Shown here: piece by piece, positions 15,844 through 26,552 of the stretch | Layout of the letters: every line of letters starts with the position of its first letter | Numbering within the stretch: position 1 is the first letter of the stretch | Source: Clostridiales bacterium | GTDB lineage: Bacteria > Bacillota > Clostridia > Saccharofermentanales > Saccharofermentanaceae | NCBI GenBank assembly: GCA_017451265.1 | Contig: JAFSPU010000012.1 | Coordinates: 310,001 to 374,000, forward strand | DNA: 64,000 nucleotides | Reading direction: 5' to 3' | The notes under the pieces: generated by a model | Database searches by the model: none | What the model saw: the letters and a program-made list of their open reading frames with translations, nothing else | What the model was told of the DNA's origin: nothing | Position numbers and translations under genes: made by a program

Positions 15844-17370
15844 ATGGCTAATGATAAGAAGAGAGCAGACAGCGGAATAAGAGCATCACGCAGAAGCAAG
15901 GCAATCGTTTCTGCTGTAATAGCATTTTTCGTAATCGTAGTTGCAGGTTACTTCATCTATATCTCCGGTGTGCTCCCTAAGGTAATTACCGGCGTTAAGA
16001 TTACCAAGACAGTAGACGGCGTTACACAGACTATCGACAATATCTCTGTTGCCGAGACAAATTACCATTATTATCAGGTATTAAGCTCATATATGAATTA
16101 CGGTATCATCTCCAGCAGCATGGATATGGATACTGTTTATGACACCACAAACAATAAGACATACCGTCAGCTTATCCTTGATCAGGCTGCTAACGAGCTT
16201 ATGAACAGCACCATTGTTAACCAGGAAGCTGAGAGAATGGGATATCTTCCTCACTCCGGCGCTTCCAGATATGCTGATCTGAGCATCGATGCTGCTACAC
16301 AGACAGCAACTCTTTACGGTTTCGGTTCTGTTCAGCAGTACCTCCAGGCTCTTTACGGCAGAGGAATGTCCGTAAGAGTTCTCAGAAACTGCCTTGAGAG
16401 ACAGTGCCTTACACAGGAGTACGAGAACTACGTAAGACAGTTCCTCTTCTCTGTTTCCGAGGAAGAGCTGAATGCTGCTTACGATGCTAATCCCACTGTA
16501 TATCAGAGAGTAGACTTTGATTATTACTTCTTCGCAGGTGAGATGGACGAAGAGGGCAACTACGACATTGACGAGGCCGTTGATAATGCAAACGATGTAA
16601 TCGATGCTGCTACAGACTCCGATTCCTTTGCAGCTGCAGTTGTTGATATCATCGATGAGGAGACTGCCGAGCTCGCAGGTTTCTCTGAGGATTACAACCC
16701 CACACACGCTGAGAGCTACACAAGTTCTTCCTGCGACAACATCGCAGAAGGCTTGAGCGAGTTCCTCTTCGACGACGAAAGAGTTGAGGGTGACACCATC
16801 GTGCTCGAGACAGAGCAAGGCGCTTATGCCGTTCTTTTCGAGAACAGACACGTAAACGACACTCCTACAGCTACTTACAGAACACTCACGATCTACAATG
16901 ACGCTGCAATGGAAGCTGATGCTACACCCGAGAGCATCGCAGCAGGTCTTACAGATACAATGAACCAGGCTAACGCTATCGTAGCAAATCCCATGGATTC
17001 GCTCGCATTTGCTGATGCTGTTAAGGCTAACTCCGATGCAGTATCCGAGATCATCACAGCCGGATATAACGACGGAACTACAGTTACAAGATTCGCAACA
17101 ACAGAGGAGAATCCTCTTTCCGAGAGAGAAGTTGCACTCGGAAACTGGCTGTTCGATTCTTCCAGAGTTCAGGGCGATACAATTGTACTTGCTTCCGATG
17201 ACAGTTCTTATGTAACCATCTACTACTTCGAGAACGTTGTTCCCGAGTGGATGTATACAGCAAGAACACAGATTGTTACAGGTATGGTTAACAGCTGGTC
17301 AAACGACATTCTTTCGGACAATCCGAGCTACGCAATTTCTTATGATTTGATGAGGCGTCTTTCCTACTAA
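15844..17370 (+). CDS. Membrane-anchored SurA/PrsA-like foldase with duplicated parvulin-like half
   Basis: This 508-residue protein has a basic cytoplasmic start, one membrane helix (about 19-41) and an extracytoplasmic remainder. Residues about 65-230 are helical and SurA_N-like. Two related segments follow: 304-346 (FLFDDERVEGDTIVLE...YAVLFENR) and 433-475 (WLFDSSRVQGDTIVLA...YVTIYYFEN). These repeats match the second half of parvulin domains in clostridial PrsA-like proteins, but the catalytic residues are not recognisable. The gene has its own promoter and sits directly before the rpoB promoter. A chaperone role for secreted proteins is likely but inferred; the 9829 lipoprotein is a possible relative. 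Confidence 0.62.
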   Translation: MANDKKRADSGIRASRRSKAIVSAVIAFFVIVVAGYFIYISGVLPKVITGVKITKTVDGVTQTIDNISVAETNYHYYQVLSSYMNYGIISSSMDMDTVYDTTNNKTYRQLILDQAANELMNSTIVNQEAERMGYLPHSGASRYADLSIDAATQTATLYGFGSVQQYLQALYGRGMSVRVLRNCLERQCLTQEYENYVRQFLFSVSEEELNAAYDANPTVYQRVDFDYYFFAGEMDEEGNYDIDEAVDNANDVIDAATDSDSFAAAVVDIIDEETAELAGFSEDYNPTHAESYTSSSCDNIAEGLSEFLFDDERVEGDTIVLETEQGAYAVLFENRHVNDTPTATYRTLTIYNDAAMEADATPESIAAGLTDTMNQANAIVANPMDSLAFADAVKANSDAVSEIITAGYNDGTTVTRFATTEENPLSEREVALGNWLFDSSRVQGDTIVLASDDSSYVTIYYFENVVPEWMYTARTQIVTGMVNSWSNDILSDNPSYAISYDLMRRLSY

Positions 17371-17389
17371 AAATCAATAAAATTTGTGT

Positions 17390-17418
17390 TTGACAACCCT
17401 TGACATCGTGCGTATAAT
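17390..17418 (+). promoter_or_regulatory. Consensus sigmaA promoter of the rpoBC operon
   Basis: A perfect -35 TTGACA (17390-17395), a 17-base spacer and a perfect -10 TATAAT (17413-17418) make this the best promoter in the window. Transcription would start near 17425 and give a leader of about 130 bases before rpoB. Confidence 0.88.
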
Positions 17419-17450
17419 CTTTTAATGCGTCAATATTGTGGGGGGATATT

Positions 17451-17486
17451 ATGCCCTTTTCACTTGACGGAAACGGTTTTTTGTGA
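17451..17486 (+). CDS. Possible 11-residue leader peptide in the rpoB 5' UTR
   Basis: ATG at 17451 opens a short frame MPFSLDGNGFL ending at TGA 17484-17486. A purine-rich GTGGGGGGAT lies immediately upstream as a possible ribosome site. It falls within the predicted rpoBC leader. There is no homology support and short frames occur by chance, so this is a candidate only. Confidence 0.25.
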   Translation: MPFSLDGNGFL

Positions 17487-17518
17487 TAACAGAGGACGTT
17501 TCTTCATTTAAAAGCCGC

Positions 17519-17534
17519 TCAGATGCGCATCTGA
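17519..17534. promoter_or_regulatory. 16-base perfect palindrome in the rpoB leader
   Basis: TCAGATGCGCATCTGA is a perfect inverted repeat without a spacer, 25 bases before the rpoB start and just upstream of its ribosome-binding site. It could bind a dimeric protein in DNA or influence rpoB translation as RNA. It is not followed by a T-run, so it is not an intrinsic terminator. Confidence 0.45.
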
Positions 17535-17558
17535 AGCATGTTAAGAGGTGATTTGATA

Positions 17559-20500
17559 ATGGTTCATACCGTCAAACAGGGCAAGACCGAGCGCAAGTCC
17601 TATTCCCGTATCAATGAAGTAATCGAAGTCCCCAATCTTATCGAGATCCAGAAGGATTCTTACAACTGGTTCCTCGATGAGGGAATCCAGCAGATCTTCC
17701 AGGAAGTATCTCCCGTAACGGATTCTCAGGGTATTTGGGAGATTTATTTCCTTGGTAAAGAGTTCGATCCCACACATCCCGTATGTGAGTTGGATGATTG
17801 TCACGAGAAAGACAGCAACTACGCTGCTCCTTTGAAGATCAAGCTTCGTCTCCGTAATACAGAGACAGGCGAGAGCAAGGAACAGGATGCTTATGTCGGT
17901 GATTTCCCGATCATGACGGATCACGGTACATTCGTAATTAACGGTGCCGAGAGAGTTATTATCTCCCAGATCGTAAGATCTCCGGGAGCTTACTTCGGTC
18001 GTGAAGCAGGTAAGAAGGACAGAGATGCTATCCTTTACACTTCACAGATCATCCCTAACAGAGGTGCATGGCTCGAGCTCGAGGAAGACGAGAACGGCGT
18101 AATGAACGTACGTGTAGACCGTACACGTAAGTTCCCTCTTACTACATTCCTCCGTGCTCTCGGTCTTGAGACAGACGAGCAGATCATCGATATGTTCGGT
18201 GACGAGGAGTGCCTCAGAACCACATTGGAGAAGGACACATGTGCTACAAGATCTGATGCTCTTGTTATGTTCTATTCCAAGGTTCGTCCCGGCGACCCCG
18301 CTTCTGCTGAGGTTGCAGGTTCCCACCTGAACGGTCTGTACTTCGATCCCAGAAAGTACGACCTCGCCAGAGTAGGTATTTATAAGATTAATAAGAAGCT
18401 CGGTCTTTCCGACCGTGTTATCGGCCACATCGCTGCAGAGAATGTTGTTACTGCTGACGGTGAGGTCCTCGTTAAGGAAGGCGTTAAGTTCACTGCCGAA
18501 CTCGCAAGAGAGATCGAGGATGCAGGCATCAATGCCGTTAAGGTACATCCTGTAAGAAGAGTCGGTGACCTCGAGGAAGTTGACGAGGATAAGACTGTTA
18601 TCGTTGTAGGTAACGGAAGAGTCGACTGCGACAAGTTCATCAGAGCTTCTTTCCCCGCTAAGGATATCAAGGACTTTGATATCGCTAATACACCCATCAA
18701 TGAGCGCGTACGTGTTTCCGTTCTGCGTGAGATCATTGATGACATCAGAGCTAACCACGATAAGAAGGAATATGCTTCCGAGCTTCAGTACGCTCTCGAT
18801 GAGAGAAGAAATGAGCTCATGCCCAGATCCCTCGTAGTAGATGATATCTACGCTATGGTTTCTTACTACATCGGACTGCGCCACGGTATCGGTACGATCG
18901 ACGTTATCGACCACCTCGGTAACAGAAGGATCAGATCCGTAGGTGAGCTCCTCCAGAACCAGATGCGTCAGGGTATGGCAAGACTCGAGAAGAACATCCG
19001 TGAGAGAATGTCCACTATCGACGAGAACGAGTCCGATAAGCTCACAGCAGCTCAGCTTGTTAACACAAGACCTTTGAGCGCAGCATTCCGTGAGTTCTTC
19101 GGTTCTTCACAGCTGTCCCAGTTCGGTGACCAGTCCAACCCTCTTGCTGAGCTTACTCACAAGAGAAGACTTTCAGCTTTGGGTCCCGGCGGTCTTTCCA
19201 GAGACAGAGCTTCCTTCGAAGTTCGAGACATCAACTCTTCTCACTACGGAAGAATGTGTCCTATCGAGACACCTGAAGGTCCTAACATCGGTCTTATCAC
19301 TTCACTTGCTACATATGCACGTGTAAATAAGTACGGATTCATCGAGACTCCTTACAGAAAGTATGATAAGGAGAACGGTGTCGTTACATCTGACGTTGTT
19401 TACATGACAGCTGACGAAGAGGATAACTACCGTATCGCACAGGCTAACGAAGAGCTTGACGATAACGGTAAGTTCGTAGAGAAGAAGATCGTCTGCAGAT
19501 TTAAGGATGAGTTCCTGCAGCTTGACCCTTCACAGGTCGACTACATGGACGTATCTCCTAAGCAGCTCGTATCCGTATCCACATCACTCATTCCGTTCCT
19601 TGGAAACGATGACGCTAACCGTGCTCTCATGGGCTCGAACATGCAGCGTCAGGCTGTACCTCTTATCAAGCCTGAAGCACCTATCATCGGTACAGGTATG
19701 GAGTACCGTGCAGCTAAGGACTCCGGTGTCTGCGCAGTAGCTAAGAACGATGGTGTCGTAAGCTATGTTGCTGCTGACCTCATCAAGGTTACACGCAAGG
19801 ACGGCGTAGAGGATACTTACAAGCTTTCCAAGTACAGAAGATCCAACCAGAGCACATGTATCAACCAGCGTCCTATCGTCGCTATCGGCGAGAAGGTAAA
19901 GGCCGGCGACGTGCTCGCTGACGGTCCTGCTACAGATGAGGGTGAGCTTGCTCTCGGTAGAAACGTTCTCATCGGATTTACTACATGGGAAGGTTATAAC
20001 TACGAGGACGCTGTTCTCATTAACGAGAGAATCGTAAGAGACGATGTTTATACATCTATCCATATCGAGGAGCACGAGTGCGAGGCAAGAGATACTAAGC
20101 TCGGTGCCGAGGAACTCACAAGAGAAGTTCCTAACGTACCTGAGGATGCTTTGAGAAACCTCGATGATAACGGTATCATCCGCGTCGGTGCTGAAGTAAA
20201 GGCCGGAGATATCCTCGTAGGTAAGGTATCACCTAAGGGTGAGTCCGATCCTACAGCAGAAGAGAGACTTTACAGAGCTATCTTCGGTGACAGAGCTAGA
20301 GAAGTAAGAGATACTTCCCTGAGACTGCCTCATGGTGAGTGGGGTGTAGTCGTTCAGGTTGACGTCTTCACAAAGGACAACAATCCGAATCTCAAGACTT
20401 CCGTAAACACAATGGTTCGTGTTTATGTAGCACAGAAGAGAAAGCTCTCCGTCGGTGATAAGATGGCCGGACGTCACGGTAACAAGGGTGTAGTTTCAAG

Positions 20501-21341
20501 GATCCTTCCTGAAGAAGATATGCCTTACCTGCCTGACGGTACGACACTTGATATCTGCCTTAACCCTCTCGGTGTTCCTTCCCGAATGAACATCGGTCAG
20601 CTTCTTGAGGTTCACCTCGGAAGAGCTGCCAAGGCTTTGAACTGGAAGATCGCTACTCCTGTATTTGACGGAGCTAACGAGGCTGACATCATGGATGCAT
20701 TCCAGCTCGCAGGTATTGATAAAGACGGTAAGACAGTTCTGTACGACGGACGTACAGGTGAGCCTTTCGACAACAGAGTAACAGTCGGTGTCATGTACTA
20801 CATGAAGCTGCACCACCTCGTTGACGATAAGATGCACGCACGTTCCATCGGACCTTACTCCATCGTTACACAGCAGCCTCTCGGAGGTAAAGCACAGTTC
20901 GGTGGTCAGAGATTCGGAGAGATGGAAGTTTGGGCCCTCGAGGCATACGGTGCAGCTCATACTCTCCAGGAGATCCTTACTGTTAAGTCAGACGATATCG
21001 AAGGACGTTCCAAGACTTATGATGCCATCATCAGAGGTAAGAATGTTCCTGCTTCCGGTATCCCTGAGTCATTTAACGTATTGACGAGCGAGCTTAAGGC
21101 TCTCGCCCTTGATGTATCTCTATATACAGATGACAACAAGGAGTACAGAGCAACTGATTCTTCTGATGACGAAGTCCTCACAGAGATGGACGAGGCTACA
21201 AGAAGACAGTTCGATGAGGCTCAGATCGATCAGGAGAAGCTGTTCGACAACGGCTACGTTGAGGCTGACGAGAACGGCAATATTGAAGATGAATTTGGCG
21301 ATGACGATTCGGATTTCGACGATTCCGAGGACAGCATCTGA
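17559..21341 (+). CDS. rpoB: DNA-directed RNA polymerase subunit beta
   Basis: I place the start at ATG 17559 (MVHTVKQG), preceded by AGAGGTGAT at a good distance; the in-frame ATG 17538 would put extra residues inside the ribosome-site region. The resulting 1260-residue beta subunit has all core regions, including the rifampicin cluster [15 protein letters not shown]...[13 protein letters not shown] and the C-terminal [20 protein letters not shown]. Residue Gly523 stands where E. coli has Met515 in the rifampicin pocket. The C-terminal tail is very acidic ([11 protein letters not shown]). rpoC follows 19 bases later. Unlike the common rplKAJL-rpoBC order, the upstream neighbour is a foldase-like gene and rpoB has its own promoter. 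Confidence 0.98.
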   Translation: MVHTVKQGKTERKSYSRINEVIEVPNLIEIQKDSYNWFLDEGIQQIFQEVSPVTDSQGIWEIYFLGKEFDPTHPVCELDDCHEKDSNYAAPLKIKLRLRNTETGESKEQDAYVGDFPIMTDHGTFVINGAERVIISQIVRSPGAYFGREAGKKDRDAILYTSQIIPNRGAWLELEEDENGVMNVRVDRTRKFPLTTFLRALGLETDEQIIDMFGDEECLRTTLEKDTCATRSDALVMFYSKVRPGDPASAEVAGSHLNGLYFDPRKYDLARVGIYKINKKLGLSDRVIGHIAAENVVTADGEVLVKEGVKFTAELAREIEDAGINAVKVHPVRRVGDLEEVDEDKTVIVVGNGRVDCDKFIRASFPAKDIKDFDIANTPINERVRVSVLREIIDDIRANHDKKEYASELQYALDERRNELMPRSLVVDDIYAMVSYYIGLRHGIGTIDVIDHLGNRRIRSVGELLQNQMRQGMARLEKNIRERMSTIDENESDKLTAAQLVNTRPLSAAFREFFGSSQLSQFGDQSNPLAELTHKRRLSALGPGGLSRDRASFEVRDINSSHYGRMCPIETPEGPNIGLITSLATYARVNKYGFIETPYRKYDKENGVVTSDVVYMTADEEDNYRIAQANEELDDNGKFVEKKIVCRFKDEFLQLDPSQVDYMDVSPKQLVSVSTSLIPFLGNDDANRALMGSNMQRQAVPLIKPEAPIIGTGMEYRAAKDSGVCAVAKNDGVVSYVAADLIKVTRKDGVEDTYKLSKYRRSNQSTCINQRPIVAIGEKVKAGDVLADGPATDEGELALGRNVLIGFTTWEGYNYEDAVLINERIVRDDVYTSIHIEEHECEARDTKLGAEELTREVPNVPEDALRNLDDNGIIRVGAEVKAGDILVGKVSPKGESDPTAEERLYRAIFGDRAREVRDTSLRLPHGEWGVVVQVDVFTKDNNPNLKTSVNTMVRVYVAQKRKLSVGDKMAGRHGNKGVVSRILPEEDMPYLPDGTTLDICLNPLGVPSRMNIGQLLEVHLGRAAKALNWKIATPVFDGANEADIMDAFQLAGIDKDGKTVLYDGRTGEPFDNRVTVGVMYYMKLHHLVDDKMHARSIGPYSIVTQQPLGGKAQFGGQRFGEMEVWALEAYGAAHTLQEILTVKSDDIEGRSKTYDAIIRGKNVPASGIPESFNVLTSELKALALDVSLYTDDNKEYRATDSSDDEVLTEMDEATRRQFDEAQIDQEKLFDNGYVEADENGNIEDEFGDDDSDFDDSEDSI

Positions 21342-21360
21342 TAAAGGAGACCAAAGATAA

Positions 21361-24300
21361 ATGTACGATTCAAATCATTTAACGGCAATCGGTATTAAGC
21401 TTGCTTCTCCCGAGGTCATCAAGGGATGGTCACACGGTGAGGTAAAGAAGCCTGAAACAATCAACTACCGTACACAGAAGCCGGAAACCGACGGTCTCTT
21501 CTGCGAAAAGATCTTCGGACCCGTAAAGAGCTGGGAGTGCCACTGCGGTAAGTATAAGAAGATCCGTTATAAGGGCATGATCTGCGACCGATGCGGTGTT
21601 GAGGTTACAAAGAACACAGTTCGTCGTGAGAGAATGGGACACATTGAGCTCGCAGCTCCTGTATCACACATCTGGTATTTCAGAGGTGTTCCGAGCCGTA
21701 TGAGCCTTTTGCTCGACATCCCTCCGAAGACATTGGAGAGAGTTCTCTACTTCGCTTCCTACATCGTTGTTGATCCCGGAGAGACAGACCTCGTTAAGAA
21801 CGAGACTATCGACGATGCAAGATACAGAGAGTACGTAATGAAGTACGGAAGAAGCGCTTTCGACGCCAGAATGGGTGCCGAGGCTGTTAAGAAGCTTCTT
21901 CAGGAAGTTGATATCGACGCTCTCGCTGTAGAACTCGACAAGGCAAGAAACGAAGCTTCCGGCCAGAAGAAGGCAAGAATCATCAAGAGACTTGAGGTTG
22001 TTGAGGCTTTCAGAAACTCCGGCAACAAGCCTGAGTGGATGATACTCGATGTACTGCCTGTACTTCCTCCTGAGCTCCGTCCTATGGTACCTCTCGATGG
22101 CGGCCGTTATGCTACATCTGACCTTAACGACCTTTACAGAAGAGTTATCAACAGAAACAACAGACTTAAGAAGCTCCTCGATCTCGGTGCTCCTGACATC
22201 ATCGTCAGAAACGAGAAGAGAATGCTCCAGGAAGCTGTTGACTCATTGATCGATAACGGCAGAAGAGGACGTCCTGTAACAGGTTCCACTTCCGCTACAA
22301 ACAACAGACAGCTTAAGTCTCTTACAGATATGCTTAAGGGTAAGCAGGGACGTTTCAGACAGAACCTCCTCGGAAAGCGTGTTGACTATTCCGGACGTTC
22401 CGTTATCGTTGTTGGTCCTGAGCTTAAGATGCACCAGTGCGGTCTCCCTAAGGAGATGGCTCTCGAGTTGTTCAAGCCCTTCGTAATCAAGAGACTCGTT
22501 GAGGAAGGCAAGACTTCCAATATTAAGACAGGTAAGAGAATGGTCGACAGATGGGATCCCGCTGTTTGGGATATCCTCGAGGAGATCATCAAGGATCACC
22601 CTGTTCTCCTGAACAGAGCTCCTACGCTCCACAGACTCGGTATCCAGGCATTTGAGCCTATCCTCGTAGAAGGTCGTGCTATCAAGCTCCACCCTCTCGC
22701 ATGTACAGCTTTTAACGCTGACTTCGACGGTGACCAGATGGCTGTACACGTACCTCTCTCTGCAGAGGCTCAGGCTGAGGCAAGATTCCTCATGCTCCAC
22801 CCGAACAACCTCCTGAAGCCTCAGGACGGTAACCCTGTAACAGTTCCTACTCAGGATATGATCCTCGGCTGCTACTACCTCACAATGCAGCGTGACGAGA
22901 GCATGGACAGAGCTACATGTAAGGGTGACGGCATGGTATTCTCATCACTCGATGAGGCTACAATGGCTTACAGCAACCGTGACATCGAGCTTCAGACAAA
23001 GTGCGGTATCAGAATGACTAAGGAGATCGACGGCGTTAAGAAGAGCAAGATCGTTTACTCCTCTTACGGACGTTTCCTGTTCAATGAGGTTATCCCTCAG
23101 AACCTGGGTTATGTCGACAGAACAGATCCTGAGAACGCTTTCGCTCTCGAGTGCGACTTCCAGATCGGTAAGAAGCAGCTCGGCGATATCATCGCAAGAT
23201 GCATCAGAACTAACGGTGCCGCAAGAACAGTTAAGTTCCTCGACTCCGTTAAGGCTATGGGTTATAAGTACTCCACAGTTTCCGGTATCTCCATCGGTAT
23301 CGAGGACATGATCATCCCTGATGTTAAGGAGAAGATGCTCAAGGAAGCTGATGAGAAGGTTGAGAGCATCAACCGCATGTACGAGAAGGGTTTCCTGAAC
23401 GATCAGGGCCGTCACGGTCAGGTCGTAAAGGTTTGGATGAAGACAACAGACGACATCACAAAGGCCCTCAAGTCCAACCTTAAGTCCGATAACCCGATCA
23501 AGATGATGTCATCATCCGGTGCCCGTGGTAACGATAACCAGATCAAGCAGCTCGCCGGTATGAGAGGTAACATGGAGGATACTCAGGGTAATACTCTTGA
23601 GATCCCGATCAAGTCCAACCTCCGTGAAGGTATGAACGTTCTCGAGTTCTTTATCTCTTCACACGGTGCCCGTAAGGCCCTCTCCGATACGGCTCTTAAG
23701 ACGGCTGACTCCGGTTACCTTACAAGAAGACTTGTTGACGTTGCTCAGGAGATCATCATCTCTGAGGAAGACTGCGGAACAGACGACTTCACATGGGTTA
23801 AGGAGATCGTTAACAAGAGTAACGAGAAGAAGGACGTCATCAAGACATTGTCCGAGAGACTCACAGGCCGTTATGCTGCTGAGGACATCAAGGACCTCAC
23901 AACAGGTGAAGTTATCGTTGCCAGAAACGAGCTCATCTCTGCAGACGACGCTAAGAGAATCGAAGCTACAGGTAATAAGAAGGTTAAGATCAGATCCGTA
24001 TTTGACTGCCGCTCACGCCACGGCGTATGCGCTAAGTGCTACGGTATCAACCTTGCCAACGGCCTGCCTACAGTCGGCGGTGAAGCAGTCGGTATCATGG
24101 CTGCTCAGTCCATCGGTGAGCCTGGTACACAGCTCACGATGAGAACGTTCCACTCCGGTGGTATCGCTAACTCCGGTGAGGATATCACTCAGGGTCTCCC
24201 TCGTGTCGAGGAGCTCTTCGAGGCAAGAAAGCCTAAGGGTGAAGCTATCATCTCCGAGATCGACGGTGTCGTTAAGCTCATTACAAACGAGTCCGCTAAG

Positions 24301-25101
24301 CGTGAGATCGTCATCACACCTGCTACAGGTGCTGTAGATAAGGACGGTATCCCGCTCGCAGAGTGCCACTACACAGTTCCTACATCCGCAACACTTAAGG
24401 TTGCTGACGGCGATGAGGTAGAGGCAGGCGATATGCTTACAGACGGTGCTGTTAACCCTGCAGACATCATGAGGATCAAGGATGAGCGTGGTGTTCAGAA
24501 GTACATCGTAAGCGAAGTAGTTAAGTCATATAAGAGCGGTGGTGTTTCCATCAACGATAAGCACATCGAGATCATCACAAGACAGATGATGAGAAGAGTA
24601 CGTATCGACGATCCGGGTGACACACCTTTCATGACAGGTACTACAGTTGATATGCTCGACTTCGCAGCTGAGAACGAGAAGGCAGAGCAGGCTGGCCTGA
24701 GAAAGGCTGAGGGCAGAAGACAGCTCCTCGGTATCACAAAGGCTTCCCTCGCTACAGACTCCTTCCTCTCTGCAGCTTCCTTCCAGGAGACAGCAAGAGT
24801 TCTCACAGACGCTGCAGTTAAGGGTAAGATCGACCCGCTCATCGGCTTGAAGGAGAACGTAATCATCGGTTCCATCATCCCTGCAGGTACTGGTGTGCCT
24901 AAGTACAGAGATATTACTGCAGTTCCCGTTATCAAGGAGAACAGCAAGGTTCTTACCGGTGAGGATTACGATCCTTCCTCTGAGAATGCAGCTATGTTCC
25001 GCAACACATATCTCGAGCAGGTTGAGCTTGAGAATGCTGAGGCAGATGCACTCGCTGCAGAGGCAGAAGCAAGAGCTGCTGAGGCTAGAGGCGAAGAGTA
25101 A
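21361..25101 (+). CDS. rpoC: DNA-directed RNA polymerase subunit beta'
   Basis: This 1246-residue beta' subunit carries the N-terminal zinc site (Cys60, Cys62, Cys75, Cys78), the catalytic Mg2+ motif NADFDGD at 452-458 and the second zinc site in [13 protein letters not shown]. Bridge-helix and trigger-loop sequences such as [19 protein letters not shown] are intact. AAAGGAG lies upstream of the ATG. Length is slightly above B. subtilis RpoC; the C-terminus is Ala/Glu-rich. An intrinsic terminator follows 41 bases after the stop, so rpoB-rpoC form a two-gene unit. Confidence 0.98.
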   Translation: MYDSNHLTAIGIKLASPEVIKGWSHGEVKKPETINYRTQKPETDGLFCEKIFGPVKSWECHCGKYKKIRYKGMICDRCGVEVTKNTVRRERMGHIELAAPVSHIWYFRGVPSRMSLLLDIPPKTLERVLYFASYIVVDPGETDLVKNETIDDARYREYVMKYGRSAFDARMGAEAVKKLLQEVDIDALAVELDKARNEASGQKKARIIKRLEVVEAFRNSGNKPEWMILDVLPVLPPELRPMVPLDGGRYATSDLNDLYRRVINRNNRLKKLLDLGAPDIIVRNEKRMLQEAVDSLIDNGRRGRPVTGSTSATNNRQLKSLTDMLKGKQGRFRQNLLGKRVDYSGRSVIVVGPELKMHQCGLPKEMALELFKPFVIKRLVEEGKTSNIKTGKRMVDRWDPAVWDILEEIIKDHPVLLNRAPTLHRLGIQAFEPILVEGRAIKLHPLACTAFNADFDGDQMAVHVPLSAEAQAEARFLMLHPNNLLKPQDGNPVTVPTQDMILGCYYLTMQRDESMDRATCKGDGMVFSSLDEATMAYSNRDIELQTKCGIRMTKEIDGVKKSKIVYSSYGRFLFNEVIPQNLGYVDRTDPENAFALECDFQIGKKQLGDIIARCIRTNGAARTVKFLDSVKAMGYKYSTVSGISIGIEDMIIPDVKEKMLKEADEKVESINRMYEKGFLNDQGRHGQVVKVWMKTTDDITKALKSNLKSDNPIKMMSSSGARGNDNQIKQLAGMRGNMEDTQGNTLEIPIKSNLREGMNVLEFFISSHGARKALSDTALKTADSGYLTRRLVDVAQEIIISEEDCGTDDFTWVKEIVNKSNEKKDVIKTLSERLTGRYAAEDIKDLTTGEVIVARNELISADDAKRIEATGNKKVKIRSVFDCRSRHGVCAKCYGINLANGLPTVGGEAVGIMAAQSIGEPGTQLTMRTFHSGGIANSGEDITQGLPRVEELFEARKPKGEAIISEIDGVVKLITNESAKREIVITPATGAVDKDGIPLAECHYTVPTSATLKVADGDEVEAGDMLTDGAVNPADIMRIKDERGVQKYIVSEVVKSYKSGGVSINDKHIEIITRQMMRRVRIDDPGDTPFMTGTTVDMLDFAAENEKAEQAGLRKAEGRRQLLGITKASLATDSFLSAASFQETARVLTDAAVKGKIDPLIGLKENVIIGSIIPAGTGVPKYRDITAVPVIKENSKVLTGEDYDPSSENAAMFRNTYLEQVELENAEADALAAEAEARAAEARGEE

Positions 25102-25141
25102 TACAGCTGTTATCAGTACGAAATAATACTTGAAGTATAAT

Positions 25142-25170
25142 AAGGTCGCATCGTTATAAGGTGCGGCCTT
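25142..25170 (+). terminator. Intrinsic terminator after rpoC
   Basis: AAGGTCGCA at 25142-25150 pairs with TGCGGCCTT at 25162-25170 (one G-U pair, 11-base loop) and is followed by ATTTTTAT. The stem and U-run fit a Rho-independent terminator for rpoBC. Confidence 0.85.
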
Positions 25171-25195
25171 ATTTTTATGCCGGGATGGTAAGTAT

Positions 25196-26407
25196 ATGAA
25201 GTTCTTGGAAGCTATCAAAAAGACAGCAGTAGGTTTACTGACGGCTGCGATTCTCGTATCTGTTATTAACATCCCGGTCAGTGCTACGACCAGGGAAGAA
25301 TATGCGGCTCAGTTCGTTGAGCGTATGTATACCATGGTCTTGGGAAGGACCAGTGATGCATACGGAAGAAATTACTGGACATCAGGTCTTCTGAACGGTC
25401 AGATCACAGGTGCCGACTGTGCGATCGGCTTCTTTGAAAGTGATGAATATAAGGCCAAGAACAAGTCTGATGAGCAGTATATAAGAACTTTGTATTCTGT
25501 AATCCTCGGAAGATCTACAGATCCCGAAGGCCTTACCACATGGTTAAGCTATCTTGCCGGAGGTACTCCGAGACTTTATGTTCTCGCTGGCCTTGTTAAT
25601 TCCAACGAATATAATTCCATCTGTAATTCATATGGTATTACACGAGGAGAGATCCCAATGGATCCTAATCAGGTTCAGATCGGAACTCCGGGTACCTTCG
25701 AGACAGGTGAGGACGGAAGCCTTTACTTCAATACCACATCGGGCACACGCCTTACAGGCTGGCAGAGAGTAAACGGCAACCGCTATTACTTCGATCCCAA
25801 TAACGGCGGCCGTGCAGCTACAGGCTGGACATATATCGGCGGCCTTAAGTACTATTTCGACAATCAGCACAGACTGGTGCAGAATGTCGATTCCATTATC
25901 GGAAGACAGTCCTCTTATTATGTAACGGTAAACCACGCCACAGAGACTGTCATGATCTATGCACAGGAAACTCCCGGCGGCCCTTACAACATTCCCGTAA
26001 GAGCTATGGTATGTTCATCAGCCAGAGCCGGTTACGATAACATTGAAGGCACATATCCCATCAGAAGAGGAAGCAGATGGGGCGTTCTCGGTAACGACGG
26101 TGCATGGGTATACGGACAGTATACCTGCCAGATCTCCGGTAACTACCTGTTTCATTCCTGCTGGTATCATGAGAACGGCAATCCCGATTCACTTTCGGTA
26201 AGCCAGTATAACCGCCTGGGTCAGCCCGCTTCGCACGGCTGTATCAGACTTTGCGTAGCCGATGCACGCTGGATCTACGAGAACTGCGCCGGCACTTCAA
26301 GCGTATATCTGTTTACATCTAACGAGCCCGCACCCTTTGACAGACCCGCTCCTGCGCCTGCTATCCAGCTCAGAGGCGATTACGGTCACGATCCGACGGA
26401 TGTTTGA
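25196..26407 (+). CDS. Secreted L,D-transpeptidase with DUF4214 and cell-wall-binding repeats
   Basis: This 403-residue protein has a signal peptide ending near PVSA (about residue 30). A DUF4214 region follows (33-150, two LGR...D..G..YW/W units), then choline-binding-type repeats (186-230, GWQRVNGNRYYFDP and GWTYIGGLKYYFD) and a YkuD L,D-transpeptidase domain (about 240-375). The catalytic motif is intact: Ser346-His347-Gly348-Cys349-Ile-Arg. Such enzymes make 3-3 peptidoglycan cross-links or attach proteins to the wall. It lies after the rpoBC terminator and 145 bases before a paralogue of the same architecture. I see no convincing promoter of its own. Confidence 0.9.
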   Translation: MKFLEAIKKTAVGLLTAAILVSVINIPVSATTREEYAAQFVERMYTMVLGRTSDAYGRNYWTSGLLNGQITGADCAIGFFESDEYKAKNKSDEQYIRTLYSVILGRSTDPEGLTTWLSYLAGGTPRLYVLAGLVNSNEYNSICNSYGITRGEIPMDPNQVQIGTPGTFETGEDGSLYFNTTSGTRLTGWQRVNGNRYYFDPNNGGRAATGWTYIGGLKYYFDNQHRLVQNVDSIIGRQSSYYVTVNHATETVMIYAQETPGGPYNIPVRAMVCSSARAGYDNIEGTYPIRRGSRWGVLGNDGAWVYGQYTCQISGNYLFHSCWYHENGNPDSLSVSQYNRLGQPASHGCIRLCVADARWIYENCAGTSSVYLFTSNEPAPFDRPAPAPAIQLRGDYGHDPTDV

Positions 26408-26477
26408 TGGTTTCCGCCCTGTAACAAAACAGAAATATTAATCACATATTAGAGAAATAGTCTCTCCGCGTAACATT

Positions 26478-26494
26478 GTTAAAATAGTTTTAAC
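26478..26494. promoter_or_regulatory. Inverted repeat upstream of the second DUF4214 gene
   Basis: GTTAAAA and TTTTAAC form perfect 7-base arms around TAG. It sits about 60 bases upstream of the ATG at 26553, in the region expected to hold the promoter. A protein-binding operator is plausible; no T-run follows, so it is not a clear terminator. Confidence 0.45.
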
Positions 26495-26509
26495 GCTAGG
26501 CACAATATG

Positions 26510-26527
26510 CATCGATTTGTATCGATG
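26510..26527. promoter_or_regulatory. Second inverted repeat before the second DUF4214 gene
   Basis: CATCGAT and ATCGATG form perfect 7-base arms around TTGT, 25 bases before the start codon at 26553. It may be an operator or a 5' UTR hairpin. It is spaced about three helical turns from the preceding repeat (centres near 26486 and 26518). Confidence 0.4.
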
Positions 26528-26552
26528 TAAATGCGAAAAAGGAGAGAGAAAA

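Noticed and set aside
16087..16851. 254-codon minus-strand frame opposite the 15844 foldase-like gene
   Set aside because: It is antisense to a gene with a clear signal anchor and repeats, and the translation has no domain or ribosome site that stands out.
17538..17561. Upstream ATG 17538 as the rpoB start
   Set aside because: It lacks a ribosome site of its own and would include the AGAGGTGAT that serves ATG 17559; homologues begin near MVHTV.
18042..18914. 290-codon open frame on the minus strand inside rpoB
   Set aside because: It is an antisense shadow of a certain gene, has low-complexity Leu/Ser/Val composition and no recognisable domain.
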